This document shows positions 8,781-17,635 of a stretch of 64,000 bases of DNA, in pieces. The DNA is from JAFGVL01 sp963663245. Its GTDB lineage: Bacteria > Bacteroidota > Bacteroidia > Bacteroidales > Paludibacteraceae. The stretch spans positions 2,454,692 through 2,518,691 of the forward strand of contig OY760143.1 of assembly GCA_963663245.1 (NCBI GenBank), written 5' to 3'. The translations under genes and the position numbers were made by a program. How positions within the stretch are numbered: the first letter of the stretch is position 1; every line of letters begins with the position of its first letter. The notes below the pieces were generated by a model that searched no databases, had not been told where the DNA came from, and saw only the letters and a list, made by a program, of their open reading frames with translations.

Positions 8781-8796
8781 GTTGACATATGTCAAC
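8781..8796. promoter_or_regulatory. Crp/Fnr-type palindromic operator
   Basis: GTTGACATATGTCAAC is a perfect 16-bp palindrome of the TTGA-N6-TCAA form bound by Crp/Fnr-family proteins. A -7-like box (TTAATTTG on the minus strand, 8752-8759) lies downstream. If it is used, the palindrome centre would be about 43 bp upstream of the start of transcription, a normal activator position. The remainder of 8692-8970 shows no gene. Confidence 0.55.
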
Positions 8797-8970
8797 AGCC
8801 TAATTTTTAAATAAATTAAAATCTTATTTGTAGAATTAGCAAAATCACGAATGCCAGATGAAAATTCACCCCTAAAATGTAAAATAAAATGCTTTCAAGA
8901 AGAATGAATTGAAAGCTCAAAGATTGAAGAAAAATACTCTTATTTAATTGTGGAAAGAAAGGAAAAAACA

Positions 8971-9393
8971 TTATACTTGTTGTGCCTGAAAAGCCAAAGC
9001 ATACAACTTCATTTGCTTCATCATAGCTAACATTCCGTTAGCACGTGTAGGAGAAAGGTGTTCTTTTAAACCTATTTGTTCAACGAAATATAAGTCTGTA
9101 TCTACAATCTCTTGAGGAGTATGACCAGATAAAACTTCTACTAGCATAGTAGCAATACCTCCAGCAATATCCGTATTGCTTTCAGCCTGATACATCACCT
9201 TATCATCTTGCATCTCTGCTATTAGCCAGACCTTAGACTGACAACCCTCAATCAAATATTCGGGGGTTTTATATTGTGCATCGACACCTTTAGATTCCAT
9301 TCCTTTATCAATGATTTGTTGGTACTTATCCAACCAATCTTCTAGGAATTCAAATTCGGCTATTATCTCGTCTTGTTTGTCGTTTATGGTCAT
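8971..9393 (-). CDS. sufE: SufE cysteine desulfuration accessory protein
   Basis: A 140-aa SufE-family protein that accepts persulfide sulfur from SufS and passes it to the SufBCD scaffold. The conserved acceptor cysteine is in IEGCQSKVWL (about residue 51), and the HTPQEIV and LSPTRANGM motifs are typical of the family. It is the last gene of the leftward sufB-C-D-S-E cluster, 15 bp after sufS. Length matches E. coli SufE. Confidence 0.93.
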   Translation of the reverse strand: MTINDKQDEIIAEFEFLEDWLDKYQQIIDKGMESKGVDAQYKTPEYLIEGCQSKVWLIAEMQDDKVMYQAESNTDIAGGIATMLVEVLSGHTPQEIVDTDLYFVEQIGLKEHLSPTRANGMLAMMKQMKLYALAFQAQQV

Positions 9394-9408
9394 GGGAAAT
9401 CTCAGAAT

Positions 9409-10626
9409 TTATTGCTTAAACATCTTCTTGGCACGTTCGATACCAGCCACAAAGATATCAATTTCTTCTGTAGTATTATAAATTCCGAAGGATGCTCTTA
9501 CTGTTCCTTCTATTCCGAAGGCTTCCATTACTGGTTGAGCACAGTGATGTCCGGTACGTACAGCTACGCCCAGCTTATCTAATATGGAGCCTAAATCGTA
9601 CGGATGTACCGTTCCTATTAAGAAAGAAACCAAGCCACTTTTTTGGGGTGCTTGTCCAATAAAACGGATATTGTCAAATTGTTGTAGTTTCTCTGTAGCA
9701 TATTGTAGCAATTGATGCTCATGGGCAGCAATATTATCTAATCCAATAGCAGACACATAACGTAAGGCTTCAGCTAAAGCCGTTGATCCAATAAAGTCTG
9801 GCGTACCTGCTTCAAACTTAAATGGCAGTACATTATAAGTGGTCTTTTCAAAGCTCACTTTATCAATCATTTCACCACCACCTTGGTAAGGAGGAAGCCT
9901 ATCTAGCAAGTCTTCTTTTCCATATAACACACCTATTCCTGTTGGCCCGTATACCTTATGACCTGAAAATACAAAGAAGTCGGCATCCAAATCTTGCACA
10001 TCTACTTTTGCATGCGGCACCGATTGTGCGCCATCTACTAAAACAAGAATATCTTGCGCGTGTGCTTTGGTAATTATTTCTTTGATTGGATTAACTGTTC
10101 CTAAAGAATTTGCAATATGTGTACAGCTAATCAGTTTTGTTTTTGCGGTAATTAAAGCATCTAATTCGTTCATCTTTAACACCCCTTTTTCATCAAACGG
10201 AAGTACTTTAATTACAATTCCTTTTTTGTCACGCAACATTTGCCACGGAACTATATTAGAATGATGTTCCATTTGAGTTAAGATAATCTCATCACCCTCT
10301 TGTAATAATTCCCCAAATGAAGAAGCAACTAAATTAATGGCCTCTGTGGTTCCTCTAGTAAATATAATTTCTGATGTAGAATTAGCGTTAAGGAAAGTGC
10401 GCACTTCTTCACGTGCATTTTCGTGTGCTTCAGTAGCTTCTTGACTTAAGAAATGTACGCCACGATGAATATTAGCATTGCGTTTAAAATATCCTTCTTC
10501 AATTTTCGCAACAACCTGCTTCGGTTTCTGAGTAGTTGCAGCATTATCAAAATACACCAAGGGCTTACCGTATACTGTTTCATTCAGAATAGGAAAATCA
10601 GCTCTTATTTTTTGAGTATCTAACAT
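9409..10626 (-). CDS. sufS: SufS cysteine desulfurase
   Basis: A 405-aa PLP enzyme that removes sulfur from cysteine for Fe-S cluster assembly. The PLP lysine is in FVFSGHKVYGPTG (about residue 224) and the active-site cysteine is in RTGHHCAQP (about residue 362), typical of group II desulfurases. The ATG at 10626 is preferred over TTG at 10629. The gene lies 6 bp after sufD and before sufE, so the desulfurase and its sulfur acceptor are in one operon. Confidence 0.95.
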   Translation of the reverse strand: MLDTQKIRADFPILNETVYGKPLVYFDNAATTQKPKQVVAKIEEGYFKRNANIHRGVHFLSQEATEAHENAREEVRTFLNANSTSEIIFTRGTTEAINLVASSFGELLQEGDEIILTQMEHHSNIVPWQMLRDKKGIVIKVLPFDEKGVLKMNELDALITAKTKLISCTHIANSLGTVNPIKEIITKAHAQDILVLVDGAQSVPHAKVDVQDLDADFFVFSGHKVYGPTGIGVLYGKEDLLDRLPPYQGGGEMIDKVSFEKTTYNVLPFKFEAGTPDFIGSTALAEALRYVSAIGLDNIAAHEHQLLQYATEKLQQFDNIRFIGQAPQKSGLVSFLIGTVHPYDLGSILDKLGVAVRTGHHCAQPVMEAFGIEGTVRASFGIYNTTEEIDIFVAGIERAKKMFKQ

Positions 10627-10632
10627 CAATTA

Positions 10633-11976
10633 TTATATACAATTAGCACAACCAGCACATTTCGAAATTTCACCACGAAAACGGCGTTCTATCAAGCTTC
10701 TAATATTATCTTGTAGTGCAGGTAATTTAATAAGCTCTATTACATCTTCTACAAAAGCAAACATCAACAACATACGTGCTTCAGCTTCAGGAATCCCTCG
10801 TGAACGAAGATAAAACAATGCTCCTTCATCAATTTGACCAACAGTAGCACCATGACTACACTTTACATCATCAGCATAAATCTCCAATTGAGGTTTTGTA
10901 AACATACGTGCATCTTTGGTCATACATATATTTTTGTTGGTCTGAAATGCTTCTGTTTTTTGAGCATCTTTAGCTACATATATTCTCCCTGTAAATGCTC
11001 CTCTTGAAGTATCGTCGAGCACATATTTAAATAGCTCTTTACTTCTACAATTAGGTTTATTATGATTTATTTGTGTATGATTATCTACATGTTGTTTTTT
11101 ATCAGCGATAGCCATACCACATAAAGTTGCATCTGCATTTTCTCCATTTAATGCGATACTAACATTGTTTCTAGTTAGTCCATTATGCATTGTAATTTCA
11201 TTAACCAAAACATTAGAATTTGCTTGTTGATCAATAAACAATGAACTTATATTCGTCATTTTATTATGTGTGCTTTCTTGCCCATAATGTTCATAAGAAG
11301 CATTCTCACCTACATATACTTCAGTAACTCTATTAGATAAAAAACTAACTTTATCCATAGTATGTGCACACACTAGAACTTGAGCCTGCGCTCCTTCTTC
11401 AAGAATAATTAGATTACGGCTATTGGCCATTAGGTCAACATCTGCACGAGTAATATTAATTAACTGAATTGCCTGATCAATTACAACTCCCTTAGGCACA
11501 TACAAGAAAAAGCCATCTTCTGCAAAAACAGTATTGAACGCAATAGTCCCATCTTTTTTCGTTTCAGCTATCTTAGAATAATATTTTTTTATTAGTTCAG
11601 GATGTGACTTCGCATACTCTTTCAAACTTCCGACCAATACTCCTTCAGGAAGAGGTTCGTTCTGCGTTAGACTTGGATAAACATGATCATTAACGACAAA
11701 ATATAAATGTGAATTTATTCCTGGCACGGTACAATGGAATGCTTCGTAGGGATTTACTGGAAATTCAACAGCATTAATATTTAAACCATAATCTGCTTCA
11801 AAAGACTTACTAATATCGGTATATAAATAATCTTCTTGTTTACTGTTAGGAAAACCAAGGCGTTCAAAATCTGCAAAGGCATTTTCACGCACCTCATTCA
11901 ACACAGTTGAAGAGTTCTTATTAATCAACTCTTTATGTTGCTTATAGATATCTATATATTGTTGTTCTACAGACAT
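10633..11976 (-). CDS. sufD: SufD Fe-S assembly scaffold protein
   Basis: A 447-aa SufD-family protein, partner of SufB and SufC in the SufBC2D scaffold. The right-handed beta-helix core runs through residues about 150-390, ending in DDVKCSHGATVGQIDEGALFYLRSRGI (cited as KCSHGATVGQID), with the conserved histidine used in cluster assembly. The C-terminus is RGEISKCAGCANCI, a three-cysteine motif at the very end; the function of these cysteines is not known to me. It follows sufC with a 4-bp gap. Confidence 0.93.
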   Translation of the reverse strand: MSVEQQYIDIYKQHKELINKNSSTVLNEVRENAFADFERLGFPNSKQEDYLYTDISKSFEADYGLNINAVEFPVNPYEAFHCTVPGINSHLYFVVNDHVYPSLTQNEPLPEGVLVGSLKEYAKSHPELIKKYYSKIAETKKDGTIAFNTVFAEDGFFLYVPKGVVIDQAIQLINITRADVDLMANSRNLIILEEGAQAQVLVCAHTMDKVSFLSNRVTEVYVGENASYEHYGQESTHNKMTNISSLFIDQQANSNVLVNEITMHNGLTRNNVSIALNGENADATLCGMAIADKKQHVDNHTQINHNKPNCRSKELFKYVLDDTSRGAFTGRIYVAKDAQKTEAFQTNKNICMTKDARMFTKPQLEIYADDVKCSHGATVGQIDEGALFYLRSRGIPEAEARMLLMFAFVEDVIELIKLPALQDNIRSLIERRFRGEISKCAGCANCI

Positions 11977-11980
11977 TCTT

Positions 11981-12733
11981 TTATTCTCCTAGTTCCTTTT
12001 TAATCCAGTCGTAACCTTTTTCTTCTAATTCTAAAGCAAGCTCTTTTCCTGCTGATTTCACAATACGCCCTTTGTATAGAACATGTACAAAGTCTGGCTC
12101 AATATAATCCAACAGTCGTTGGTAATGAGTAATAACTATTGTTGAATTTTCAGAAGATTTTAAACGATTCACTCCATTTGCTACAACGCGTAAAGCATCA
12201 ATATCTAAGCCCGAATCAGTTTCATCCAATATGGCTAATTTAGGTTCCAACATTGCCATTTGAAATATTTCATTACGTTTCTTCTCTCCACCAGAGAATC
12301 CTTCATTTACTGAGCGATTAGCCAGTTTATTATCTAACTCAACGTATTCTTTTTTCTCACGCATCAATTTTAAAAAATCTGATGCAGACATTGGCTCTTC
12401 ATTTCTATATTTGCGTTGCTCATTTACAGCTGTACGCATAAAATTAACCATGCTCACTCCTGGTATTTCTACAGGATATTGAAAACTTAAAAAAATACCC
12501 TCGCAAGCACGATCTTCTGGAGAAAGATCTAATAAATCCTTCCCGTTAAAAATAACTTCCCCTTCTGTCACCTCAAACGCTGGATTTCCAGTAAGCACAG
12601 AAGAAAGAGTACTTTTACCAGAGCCATTAGGTCCCATAATAGCATGCACCTCACCTGGCTTAACATTTAAGTTTATTCCTTTTAATATTTCCTTGCCATT
12701 GATATTGGCATGTATGTTTTTTATTTCTAACAT
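11981..12733 (-). CDS. sufC: SufC Fe-S assembly ATPase
   Basis: A 250-aa ABC-type ATPase of the Suf scaffold. The Walker A is GPNGSGKST (about residues 34-42), the signature is FSGGEKKRNE, and the Walker B is LAILDETDSGLD, all intact and typical of SufC. It is cytosolic and works with SufB and SufD rather than as a transporter. It lies 18 bp after sufB. Confidence 0.96.
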   Translation of the reverse strand: MLEIKNIHANINGKEILKGINLNVKPGEVHAIMGPNGSGKSTLSSVLTGNPAFEVTEGEVIFNGKDLLDLSPEDRACEGIFLSFQYPVEIPGVSMVNFMRTAVNEQRKYRNEEPMSASDFLKLMREKKEYVELDNKLANRSVNEGFSGGEKKRNEIFQMAMLEPKLAILDETDSGLDIDALRVVANGVNRLKSSENSTIVITHYQRLLDYIEPDFVHVLYKGRIVKSAGKELALELEEKGYDWIKKELGE

Positions 12734-12751
12734 AGCTTTAATAATTTCAAT

Positions 12752-14200
12752 TTATCCTACCGAGCCTTCTAAAGAAACGGCTAATAGTTTTTGTGCTTCT
12801 ACAGCAAACTCCATTGGTAATTTATTGAGTACTTCTTTAGCATAGCCATTCACAATTAATCCAATTGCATCTTCAGTACCAATACCTCTTTGATTGCAAT
12901 AGAATACTTGATCTTCACTAATTTTTGAAGTTGTAGCTTCGTGTTCTACTATAGCAGTTTCATTGTGAACATCCATATAAGGGAAAGTATGTGCTCCACA
13001 TTTATCCCCCAGTAATAAACTATCGCATTGAGAGAAGTTACGGGCATTTTCTGCTTTCCCAATAACTTTAACTAAACCACGATAACTATTCTGACTATGT
13101 CCAGCAGAGATACCTTTAGAAATAATATGACTGCGTGTGTTTTTTCCTAAGTGATACATTTTAGCTCCTGTATCAGCCTGTTGGTAATTATTTGTTACTG
13201 CTACCGAATAGAATTCTCCTACAGTATGATCTCCACGTAAAATACAACTAGGGTATTTCCATGTAACAGCTGAACCAGTTTCCACTTGTGTCCAAGATAC
13301 TTTAGAATGGTCACCTTTCAATAGAGCTCTTTTAGTTACGAAATTATAAATTCCCCCTTTTCCATCTTTATCTCCAGGATACCAATTTTGCACAGTAGAG
13401 TATTTTACCTCAGCACGTTCGTGTGTAATAATTTCAACAATAGCAGCATGCAATTGATTCTCGTCACGCATTGGCGCGGTACACCCTTCCAAATAACTAA
13501 CATATGAATCGTCATCTGCAATAATTAAAGTACGTTCAAACTGACCTGTATTTATCGCATTTATACGAAAATAAGTAGATAATTCCATTGGACATCTTAC
13601 TCCCTTAGGGATATAAACAAAAGAACCATCACTAAACACTGCTGAATTAAGTGCTGCAAAGAAGTTGTCTTTATACCCAACTACCGAACCCATATATTTT
13701 TGAACCAACTCAGGGTAATCTTTAACTGCTTCACTAAAAGAGCAAAAGATAATTCCTAATTCAGCTAAATTTTCTTTGAAAGTAGTCTTTACTGATACAC
13801 TATCTAAAACAGCATCAACAGCCATTCCTGAAAGCATTTTTTGCTCATTCAATGGAATTCCTAGTTTATCAAAAGTCTTTAATAACTCAGGATCTACCTC
13901 GTCTAGACTTTTAGGACCTTCTTTTTTGGTAGGAGATGCATAATAGTAAATACCTTGGTAATCTATTTCTGGAATTTTGAGATGTGGCCATGTAGGCATT
14001 TCAAGAGTTAGCCAATATTCATAAGCCTTTAAGCGAATCTCTAATAACCATTCAGGCTCATTTTTTTTTGAAGAAATAAGGCGAATAATATCTTCGCTAA
14101 GTCCCATTGGGATATAATCAGTCGGAATATCACTTGTAAAGCCATACTTATATTCTCCCTGTGTTACCTCATCTAATATTTTATCCTTTTCTTCAGCCAT
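12752..14200 (-). CDS. sufB: SufB Fe-S assembly scaffold protein
   Basis: A 482-aa SufB with the complete family pattern: YKDNFFAALNSAVFSDGSFVYIPKGVRCP (cited as SDGSFVYIPKGV), LEGCTAPMRDENQLHAA and the C-terminal SKISEDQVFYCNQRGI segment carrying the conserved Cys and Glu used for cluster assembly. It is the first gene of the suf operon. The ATG at 14200 is chosen because the upstream TTG at 14221 lies within the promoter -7 box. Confidence 0.95.
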   Translation of the reverse strand: MAEEKDKILDEVTQGEYKYGFTSDIPTDYIPMGLSEDIIRLISSKKNEPEWLLEIRLKAYEYWLTLEMPTWPHLKIPEIDYQGIYYYASPTKKEGPKSLDEVDPELLKTFDKLGIPLNEQKMLSGMAVDAVLDSVSVKTTFKENLAELGIIFCSFSEAVKDYPELVQKYMGSVVGYKDNFFAALNSAVFSDGSFVYIPKGVRCPMELSTYFRINAINTGQFERTLIIADDDSYVSYLEGCTAPMRDENQLHAAIVEIITHERAEVKYSTVQNWYPGDKDGKGGIYNFVTKRALLKGDHSKVSWTQVETGSAVTWKYPSCILRGDHTVGEFYSVAVTNNYQQADTGAKMYHLGKNTRSHIISKGISAGHSQNSYRGLVKVIGKAENARNFSQCDSLLLGDKCGAHTFPYMDVHNETAIVEHEATTSKISEDQVFYCNQRGIGTEDAIGLIVNGYAKEVLNKLPMEFAVEAQKLLAVSLEGSVG

Positions 14201-14218
14201 TATACCAATTTTGAATTG

Positions 14219-14226
14219 CAAATATA
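14219..14226 (-). promoter_or_regulatory. Putative -7 box of the suf operon
   Basis: TATATTTG on the minus strand matches the Bacteroidetes TAnnTTTG box. The predicted leader would be only about 12 nt. No good TTTG is seen at the expected -33 distance. Confidence 0.5.
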
Positions 14227-14273
14227 CAAAAAATAATTTTTATTTAAGTATTAGGATACTTAAATTACTTTAA

Positions 14274-14768
14274 TTATTTCTCAAGAAAATCAGTATTTAC
14301 ATAAGGCATAATCTTAGGAATAATACTGAGTACAGGAGAGTACAAAGAAGATTCATTTTTCTTTTCTTGCTTAATAATTCGACTTTTGGAGTCAATTATG
14401 TGAAAAACATTTAAAAGAATACTTAGCACCAATGCATATTTCAAAATGCCCAGCACTGCTCCTAGCAAATTGTTTATCCACTTTAGCAAAGAGATTTTTA
14501 TTGATTTATCTAAGAGTTTTGCTATCAAATGAGCTGCTAAAATTATCACACAAAATATCAGTAGATAAGCTATTGGTTTAGCATACATTTCTTCAATCTC
14601 GACCCATTGAATTATTATATAAGTTAATGTACCAATGTACATTTTAGCGACATAAATGCCTATTAGGATACCTAACAAAGAAAAAAGCTGTAGAACAAAT
14701 CCTCTAACAACACCCTTTATTAGTCCAAATAATAATATGATTAGTATGACAATATCAATGAAGTTCAT
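14274..14768 (-). CDS. CvpA family membrane protein
   Basis: A 164-aa protein with four hydrophobic segments. The N-terminus (MNFIDIVILIILLFGLIKG) followed by VRGFVLQLFSLLGILIG is diagnostic of the CvpA/colicin V production family, which occurs widely outside colicin biology and has an envelope-related role that is not well defined. It lies downstream of infB, after the infB terminator, and 73 bp before sufB's start region; in Bacteroidota it is often near these genes. Confidence 0.85.
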   Translation of the reverse strand: MNFIDIVILIILLFGLIKGVVRGFVLQLFSLLGILIGIYVAKMYIGTLTYIIIQWVEIEEMYAKPIAYLLIFCVIILAAHLIAKLLDKSIKISLLKWINNLLGAVLGILKYALVLSILLNVFHIIDSKSRIIKQEKKNESSLYSPVLSIIPKIMPYVNTDFLEK

Positions 14769-14784
14769 TTATAAAAAAGTCTAT

Positions 14785-14811
14785 AAAAAAGTCGGATATT
14801 AAATCCGACTT
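14785..14811 (-). terminator. Terminator of the rimP-nusA-infB operon
   Basis: On the minus strand AAGTCGGAT / ATCCGACTT form a 9-bp stem with a 5-nt loop and a T tract, immediately after the infB stop. Confidence 0.85.
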
Positions 14812-14822
14812 CCTTTATAATA

Positions 14823-17600
14823 TTACAATGTTTTTTTCACTTCTGTTTCTTCGTACGCTTCAACCAAATCTCCTACGCGAATATCGTTATAGTTAACGAT
14901 GTTTAGTCCACACTCATATCCATGAGTTACTTCCTTCACGTCATCTTTGAATCGTTTTAAAGATGCTAGCTCGCCAGTATAAACTACAATACCATCTCTA
15001 ATTAGACGAACCTTAGAGCTACGTTTAACCTTACCTTCTTTAACCATACAACCAGCAATAGTACCTACTTTACTAATTTTAAAGACTTCTCTAATTTCTA
15101 CAGTAGCAACAATTTCCTCTTTAATGTCTGGAGAAAGCATACCCTCCATTGCTGATTTTATTTCTTCTATTGCATCATATATAATAGAATATAGACGGAT
15201 ATCTATTTCTTCTTTCTCAGCAACTTTTCGAGCCGCCATAGATGGACGCACTTGGAATCCAACAATAATAGCATTGGATGCTGTTGCTAACATTACATCA
15301 GATTCAGAAATAGCACCTACAGCTTTATGAATTACATTAACTTGAATCTCATCAGTAGACAACTTAATCAATGAATCAGATAATGCTTCAATTGAACCAT
15401 CCACATCACCTTTAACAATAATATTTAGCTCTTGGAAACTGCCTAAAGCAATACGACGACCAATTTCATCTAATGTTAAGTGGCGCGAAGTACGTAAACC
15501 TTGTTCTCTTTGTAGCTGCTCGCGTTTATTTGCAATCTCACGTGCTTCTTGTTCACTATCTAACACATTAAAATTGTCTCCAGCTTGAGGAGCACCATTT
15601 AAACCTAATATTAATGCCGGCTCACTAGGTCCAGCCTCTTCAATACGTTGGTTCCTCTCATTAAACATTGCTTTGACTTTACCAAAATATGGTCCAGCAA
15701 GAATTACATCTCCAATACGTAAAGTACCATTCTCTACTAAAATTGTAGAAAGATATCCTCTTCCTTTATCGAGCGACGATTCAATAACAGAACCTACTGC
15801 TTTTCTATTTGGATTTGCTTTTAAATCAAGCAACTCAGCTTCAAGCAATACCTTCTCAAGTAATTCTTTAATATTGATCCCTTGTTTAGAAGAAATATCT
15901 TGCGACTGGTATTTACCACCCCATTCTTCCACCAAATAATTCATATTGGCTAAGGCTTCTTTTATCTTTTCTGGATTTGCTCCGTCTTTATCTATCTTAT
16001 TAATTGCAAATACAATTGGTACTCCTGCTGCTGATGCGTGATTAATAGCCTCAACAGTTTGTGGCATCACATCATCATCTGCTGCAACTATAATAATTGC
16101 AATATCAGTAACTTTTGCTCCACGAGCACGCATCGCAGTAAAGGCTTCGTGACCTGGAGTATCTAAAAATGCAATGTCTCTACCATCATCTAAAGTCACA
16201 TGATAAGCACCAATATGCTGCGTAATACCTCCAGCTTCACCAGCAATCACATTTTCTTTACGAACGTGGTCTAACAATGATGTTTTACCATGATCAACGT
16301 GTCCCATTACAGTTACAATCGGAGCACGAGCTTTTAATTGTTCAGGTGCATCTTCCTCTTCTGCAATAGCATTTACTAATTCTGCACTTACGAATTCTGT
16401 TTTGAAACCAAATTCTTCTGCAACAATATTAATAGTTTCTGCATCTAAACGTTGATTAATAGAAACCATAATTCCCAAGCTCATACATGTAGCAATAACT
16501 TCATTCACAGAAATGTCCATCATAGATGCTAATTCACTTGCTGTAACAAACTCCGTTAATTTTAGTGTTCCTGCTTCTTTTTTCTCTACCTCTGCTTGTT
16601 CCGATTGTCTTTGAGATACATTATCACGTTTCTCACGACGATATTTTCCTCCTTTAACTTTCTTCTGTGTTAAACGAGCAAGTGTCTCTTTTATTTGTTT
16701 TTGTACATCCTCTTCGCTAACCTCTGTTTTAACAGTTTTCTTAAACTTCGGTTTTCCTTGACCTCCACCACCTGACCTGTTAGCTTGTCTTTGTCCTCCT
16801 CCATTACCAGGACCTTTAGAAACATCAATCTTTTCTTGACTGATACGTGTTCTTTTTTTCTTTACCCCTGTATTATCAGAAGCTCCGACAGGCTTATTTC
16901 CTTTAGCTTGATCTTTCTTTGAATTTGATACACGCTCACGCGTTTCTCTTTCTTTTCTTTTTTCTTCCTTAGATTTTTTGTCTGGTCTGGTTTTATCATT
17001 AATCGCCGACAAGTCAATTTTGTCAATTATTTTAGGGGAATTTAGCACCTTAGGTGAACCTAAAGAATACAATTTATCTTCTTTAGTTGGAGCTATAGGC
17101 TCTTTAACTTCTTCCTTCTCTACTGGCTTTTCTATCTTTACTGAAGCTTCTTTTACAGCAGCTTCTACTTTTTCTTCTTTTACAGGATCCTTTGGTTTCT
17201 CTTCTTTCTTTTCAACTGGTTTTTCAACTTTCTTAGAAGGTTTCTTCAACTTATCTAAATCGATTTTACCAACCGTTTTAATTTGTGGAGCAACTGTTTC
17301 CTGAATAGGAGCTTCAACCTTAACTTCTTCTTTCTTCTCTAATGGCTTTTCTTCCTCAAAACCATCTAAAGTTACAGTTGGTGCCTGTTCTTTTTCTTGT
17401 CGTTGTTGACTAAATTTTTCAGACTCGATTTTTAGATTCTTATCCGTACTAAATTCATTAACGAGCAAAGCATAGTGCTCATCCGTAATTTTACTGTTCG
17501 GATTAGCATCAATACTTTGGCCGTTCTTTTGCAAGAACTCTACTGCTGTAGATAGGCCTACATTTAAATCTTTTACTGCTTTACTTAATCTAATCGACAT
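14823..17600 (-). CDS. infB: Translation initiation factor IF-2
   Basis: A 925-aa IF-2. The N-terminal IF2N-like subdomain (residues about 1-50) is followed by a long Lys/Glu/Pro-rich linker to about residue 335, then a second IF2N, then the G domain with GHVDHGKTS (about residue 433), DTPGHEAF and NKID motifs, and C-terminal beta-barrel domains. It promotes fMet-tRNA binding and subunit joining. It is the last gene of the rimP-nusA-infB operon, 35 bp after nusA. The linker is low complexity and rich in repeats of PVEKKEE type, the usual region of length variation. Confidence 0.97.
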   Translation of the reverse strand: MSIRLSKAVKDLNVGLSTAVEFLQKNGQSIDANPNSKITDEHYALLVNEFSTDKNLKIESEKFSQQRQEKEQAPTVTLDGFEEEKPLEKKEEVKVEAPIQETVAPQIKTVGKIDLDKLKKPSKKVEKPVEKKEEKPKDPVKEEKVEAAVKEASVKIEKPVEKEEVKEPIAPTKEDKLYSLGSPKVLNSPKIIDKIDLSAINDKTRPDKKSKEEKRKERETRERVSNSKKDQAKGNKPVGASDNTGVKKKRTRISQEKIDVSKGPGNGGGQRQANRSGGGGQGKPKFKKTVKTEVSEEDVQKQIKETLARLTQKKVKGGKYRREKRDNVSQRQSEQAEVEKKEAGTLKLTEFVTASELASMMDISVNEVIATCMSLGIMVSINQRLDAETINIVAEEFGFKTEFVSAELVNAIAEEEDAPEQLKARAPIVTVMGHVDHGKTSLLDHVRKENVIAGEAGGITQHIGAYHVTLDDGRDIAFLDTPGHEAFTAMRARGAKVTDIAIIIVAADDDVMPQTVEAINHASAAGVPIVFAINKIDKDGANPEKIKEALANMNYLVEEWGGKYQSQDISSKQGINIKELLEKVLLEAELLDLKANPNRKAVGSVIESSLDKGRGYLSTILVENGTLRIGDVILAGPYFGKVKAMFNERNQRIEEAGPSEPALILGLNGAPQAGDNFNVLDSEQEAREIANKREQLQREQGLRTSRHLTLDEIGRRIALGSFQELNIIVKGDVDGSIEALSDSLIKLSTDEIQVNVIHKAVGAISESDVMLATASNAIIVGFQVRPSMAARKVAEKEEIDIRLYSIIYDAIEEIKSAMEGMLSPDIKEEIVATVEIREVFKISKVGTIAGCMVKEGKVKRSSKVRLIRDGIVVYTGELASLKRFKDDVKEVTHGYECGLNIVNYNDIRVGDLVEAYEETEVKKTL

Positions 17601-17635
17601 ACTATATTCTAAAATATTTCTCTAAAATTCTTTAT

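Noticed and set aside
15124..15330. Plus-strand frames opposite infB and nusA
   Set aside because: All lie within strongly conserved minus-strand genes; shadows.
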